Shown one piece after another: positions 61,186 to 64,000 of a DNA stretch of 64,000 nucleotides. The notes under the pieces are model-generated. The model searched no databases. It worked only from the letters and a program-made list of their open reading frames with translations, and had not been told where the DNA came from. Made by a program: the position numbers and the translations under genes. Source of the DNA: an uncultured Pelagibacteraceae bacterium (GTDB lineage: Bacteria; Pseudomonadota; Alphaproteobacteria; Pelagibacterales; Pelagibacteraceae); contig CACIPW010000001.1 in the NCBI GenBank assembly GCA_902588635.1, forward strand, positions 1 to 64,000, in the 5' to 3' direction. Every line of letters starts with the position of its first letter. Position 1 is the first letter of the stretch.

Positions 61186-62291
61186 AAAATTATTTTGTTG
61201 CAAAATCGAGAAGGCTTAGAAGCACTCCTTATACTTCAAGAATTGAGAATCAAGGCGTAACCGCATACTCAGTTTATAATCATATGCTTTTGCCCGCTGC
61301 GTTTGGGTCGCTAGAAGATTCTTATTATCATCTAAAAGAACATGTGCAGGTTTGGGATGTTGCTGGAGAAAGGCAAGTTGAAATTTCTGGAAAAGACTCT
61401 GGAAAATTAGTTCAATTAATGACTTGTAGGGATCTTTCAAAATCTAATGTAGGAAGATGTTATTACTGCCCAATTATTGATGATAAAGCAGGACTGATTA
61501 ATGATCCTGTAATTTTAAAGTTGGGAGAAGATCGCTGGTGGGTATCAATCGCAGATTCAGATGTAATATTATTTGCAAAAGGTTTGGCAATTGGAAATAA
61601 TTTTGACGTTAATATATTTGAGCCCAATGTAGATATATTAGCAGTACAAGGTCCAAAATCTTTCAAACTTATGGAAAATATATTTGGTAAAAAAATTACC
61701 CAAATGAAATTTTTTAGTTTTGATTATTTTGAATTTGCTGGAGCTAAACATTTGATTGCAAGGTCTGGCTGGTCAAAACAAGGTGGTTATGAAATTTATG
61801 TCGAAAATACAGAATCCGGATTAGTTTTGTATGACAAATTATTTGAAGCTGGGAAAGAATTTAACGTAAAACCCGGATGTCCAAATTTAATTGAGAGAAT
61901 TGAAAGTGCCCTACTATCATATGGCAACGATATGGACAATAATGACAATCCACTTGAATGTGGTTTGGATAAATATGTAAATTTAGATACAGAAGTAAAT
62001 TTTCTTGGAAAAGAAAAATTAAAAGAAGTTAGAAAAAAAGGTATTACAAGAAAGTTGATGGGAGTAATGATTGAAGCAAAAGAGATAAATGTATCAAAAT
62101 CGATTAATCTTACTAATGACAAAAATTCAAAAATTGGCGAGTTAAGATCAGGAGTTTATTCACCACATTTTAAAAAAGTAATAGGAATTGCAATGCTGGA
62201 TAAGCCCTATTGTGAAATTTCTCAAACATTTAAAATATCAATAAATGGTGATGTTTTTGAGGGAAAAGTTTGCGATTTACCTTTCATTTAG
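61182..62291 (+). CDS. dmdA: Dimethylsulfoniopropionate demethylase
   Basis: 369 aa; [88 protein letters not shown] recognised as SAR11-type DmdA (GcvT family). Confidence 0.95.
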   Translation: MKNYFVAKSRRLRSTPYTSRIENQGVTAYSVYNHMLLPAAFGSLEDSYYHLKEHVQVWDVAGERQVEISGKDSGKLVQLMTCRDLSKSNVGRCYYCPIIDDKAGLINDPVILKLGEDRWWVSIADSDVILFAKGLAIGNNFDVNIFEPNVDILAVQGPKSFKLMENIFGKKITQMKFFSFDYFEFAGAKHLIARSGWSKQGGYEIYVENTESGLVLYDKLFEAGKEFNVKPGCPNLIERIESALLSYGNDMDNNDNPLECGLDKYVNLDTEVNFLGKEKLKEVRKKGITRKLMGVMIEAKEINVSKSINLTNDKNSKIGELRSGVYSPHFKKVIGIAMLDKPYCEISQTFKISINGDVFEGKVCDLPFI

Positions 62292-62306
62292 TATAACTAA
62301 ATCATC

Positions 62307-63302
62307 ATGAATATAGCGATAGTAGGGGCAACAGGAAATGTTGGAAGAAAAATTATTGAAGTTTTAGAAAAAAAATTTTTTTCTATAGATAATTTATATC
62401 TAGTTGCATCATCTAAAAGCGCAGGATCAAAATTAAAATTCAAAGGTAAAGAAATTGAAATTGAAAATTTAGAAAGCTTTGATTTTTCAAAGGCCAAAAT
62501 TACTTTTTTTTCCGCAGGAGGAAAAATTTCTGAAAAATATGTTCCACTTGCAGCAAAACACTCAGTTGTTATAGATAATTCAAGTCATTTTAGAATGGAT
62601 CCTGATGTTCCTTTAATTGTTCCGCAGGTTAATTCAAATGATCTAAAAAATATAAAGAAAAATATAATTGCAAATCCAAATTGTTCAACGGCCCAACTTG
62701 TTATAATTTTAAAACCATTGCATGATTTATTTAATATTAAAAGAGTAGTCATTTCCACTTATCAATCTACATCTGGAGCTGGAAAGGCACCAATGGATGA
62801 ATTGATAGAACAAACTAAACTTTCATTAGAAAATAAAAAAATTAGTTCAAAAAATTTTACTAAACAAATAGCGTTTAATGCAATTCCTCATATTGATTCA
62901 TTTGTTGATGGTGGATACACTAAAGAGGAGTTAAAAATGGTAAATGAAACAAAAAAGATTTTAGATAATAAAATAGAATTGACAGCAACATGTGTAAGAA
63001 TTCCCGTATTAGTTTCACACGCTGAATCAATAAATATAGAATTTGAAAAAGAATTTACTTTAGAAAAAATTGTTGAAGCTTTAGATAATGCTGATGGATG
63101 CAAAGTTATTGATGATAGAAAAGATGGCGGATATATTACTCCAGTAGAAGCTGAAGGAAAAAATGAAACTTTCATTTCTAGGATTAGAAAAGATAATAGT
63201 AATAAAAATACAATTAATCTTTGGTGTGTTTCTGATAATTTATTAAGAGGAGCTGCTTTAAATGCCGTAGAAATAGCTGAAGCGTATATAAAAAATAAAT
63301 AA
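62307..63302 (+). CDS. asd: Aspartate-semialdehyde dehydrogenase
   Basis: IAIVGATGNVGRKIIEVLE, IANPNCSTAQLVIILKPLHD, STYQSTSGAGK. Confidence 0.96.
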   Translation: MNIAIVGATGNVGRKIIEVLEKKFFSIDNLYLVASSKSAGSKLKFKGKEIEIENLESFDFSKAKITFFSAGGKISEKYVPLAAKHSVVIDNSSHFRMDPDVPLIVPQVNSNDLKNIKKNIIANPNCSTAQLVIILKPLHDLFNIKRVVISTYQSTSGAGKAPMDELIEQTKLSLENKKISSKNFTKQIAFNAIPHIDSFVDGGYTKEELKMVNETKKILDNKIELTATCVRIPVLVSHAESINIEFEKEFTLEKIVEALDNADGCKVIDDRKDGGYITPVEAEGKNETFISRIRKDNSNKNTINLWCVSDNLLRGAALNAVEIAEAYIKNK

Positions 63303-63688
63303 TGAAAGATAACAATCCTTTATCACCTCATATTCAAATTTATAATTGGCATATATCATCTCTAGTTTCAATTTGTCATAGGATAACTGGAATTATAAAT
63401 ATAGCTATTATAACTCTAATTTGTTTTTGGGTAGCACTTTTGCTTTTAGGAAATTCAAATTATGAATTAATACAAAATTTTTTTGGGACTTTTTTTGGTA
63501 AATTTATAATTATAGGTACCGTTTGGTCTTTTTCTTTTCAAATTTTAAGTGAAATTAGACATCTATTTTGGGATCTAGGATTGGGATTTGAATTAAAAAC
63601 TTCAAATATAACTGGTCTTATAGTTATTTTTGGATCGTTTATTTTAACAATTTTTATTTTTATTTTAGGAAAAGGTTTTGTTCTATGA
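63302..63688 (+). CDS. sdhC: Succinate dehydrogenase cytochrome b556 subunit
   Basis: PLSPHIQIYNWHISSLVSICHRITGI, EIRHLFWDLGLGFE. Confidence 0.94.
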   Translation: MKDNNPLSPHIQIYNWHISSLVSICHRITGIINIAIITLICFWVALLLLGNSNYELIQNFFGTFFGKFIIIGTVWSFSFQILSEIRHLFWDLGLGFELKTSNITGLIVIFGSFILTIFIFILGKGFVL

Positions 63689-64000
63689 TTAATGCAACTA
63701 AGAAATGGATATTTTTAAAAATAGGCTCAGCCTTACTAGTTCCATTGATGCTGTGGTTTTTATTTAATCTAGTATCCTTCTACGATAAAAATTATGAAGA
63801 AGTGTTATTATTTTTTACCAGCCAACCAACAAAATTTTTATTTTCATTGTTTGTTATTTTTGCTTATTTTTATTCTGCACTGAGTATTAGCGAGGTTTTT
63901 GAAGACTATATTGAGAATGAAAAATTAAAAAATGTCGCAAATAGATTGCTTTATTTGTTTGCTATAATAATTCCAATATTAACAATACTTTTATTATATA
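63685..64000 (+). CDS. sdhD: Succinate dehydrogenase membrane anchor subunit, truncated at window end
   Basis: ATG 63685 overlaps sdhC stop (ATGA); MINATKKWIFLKIGSALLVPLMLWFLFNLVSFYDK...; position after sdhC. Confidence 0.75.
   Translation, partial: MINATKKWIFLKIGSALLVPLMLWFLFNLVSFYDKNYEEVLLFFTSQPTKFLFSLFVIFAYFYSALSISEVFEDYIENEKLKNVANRLLYLFAIIIPILTILLLY

Noticed and set aside
1-64000. Prophage, transposon, toxin-antitoxin or defence island
   Set aside because: Searched by eye for integrase, transposase, restriction-modification and Cas signatures among the ORFs; none found. Gene content is almost entirely housekeeping and metabolic.

Overview
AT-rich, gene-dense chromosomal window from a streamlined alphaproteobacterium. 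Gene order and a very recognisable DmdA point to the SAR11/Pelagibacter clade; this is inferred from sequence and no database was searched. About 58 protein genes, one tRNA-Gly(GCC) and very short intergenic gaps. Main blocks: hslUV; hisB-hisHAFE; lolA-ftsK; purH; actP-like symporter/DUF4212 with acs; a TPR/O-GlcNAc-transferase-like protein; hemCD-mscS-folD; argG; ccmCDEFGH; a TRAP-transporter / alpha-hydroxyacid oxidase / aminotransferase / amidase catabolic island; ftsY-dapF; ffh-rpsP-trmD-rplS-leuCDB; a DMSP demethylation cluster (dmdC-, dmdB-like, hydrolase, dmdA); asd; sdhCD. I found no mobile elements, CRISPR arrays, rRNA or phage. The best candidates for a second look are non-coding or structural: (i) a 17-bp hairpin with a C-rich loop and U-tract between hspQ and ccmC (possible sRNA); (ii) a multi-hairpin leader directly upstream of ffh; (iii) a 13-bp perfect inverted repeat in the divergent TRAP promoter region; (iv) an EF-hand-like loop inside the SSS symporter; (v) a probable CTG start codon in the dmd cluster; (vi) an in-frame 30-bp repeat extending ribosomal protein S16 next to a missing rimM; (vii) an unlisted 58-aa membrane ORF.
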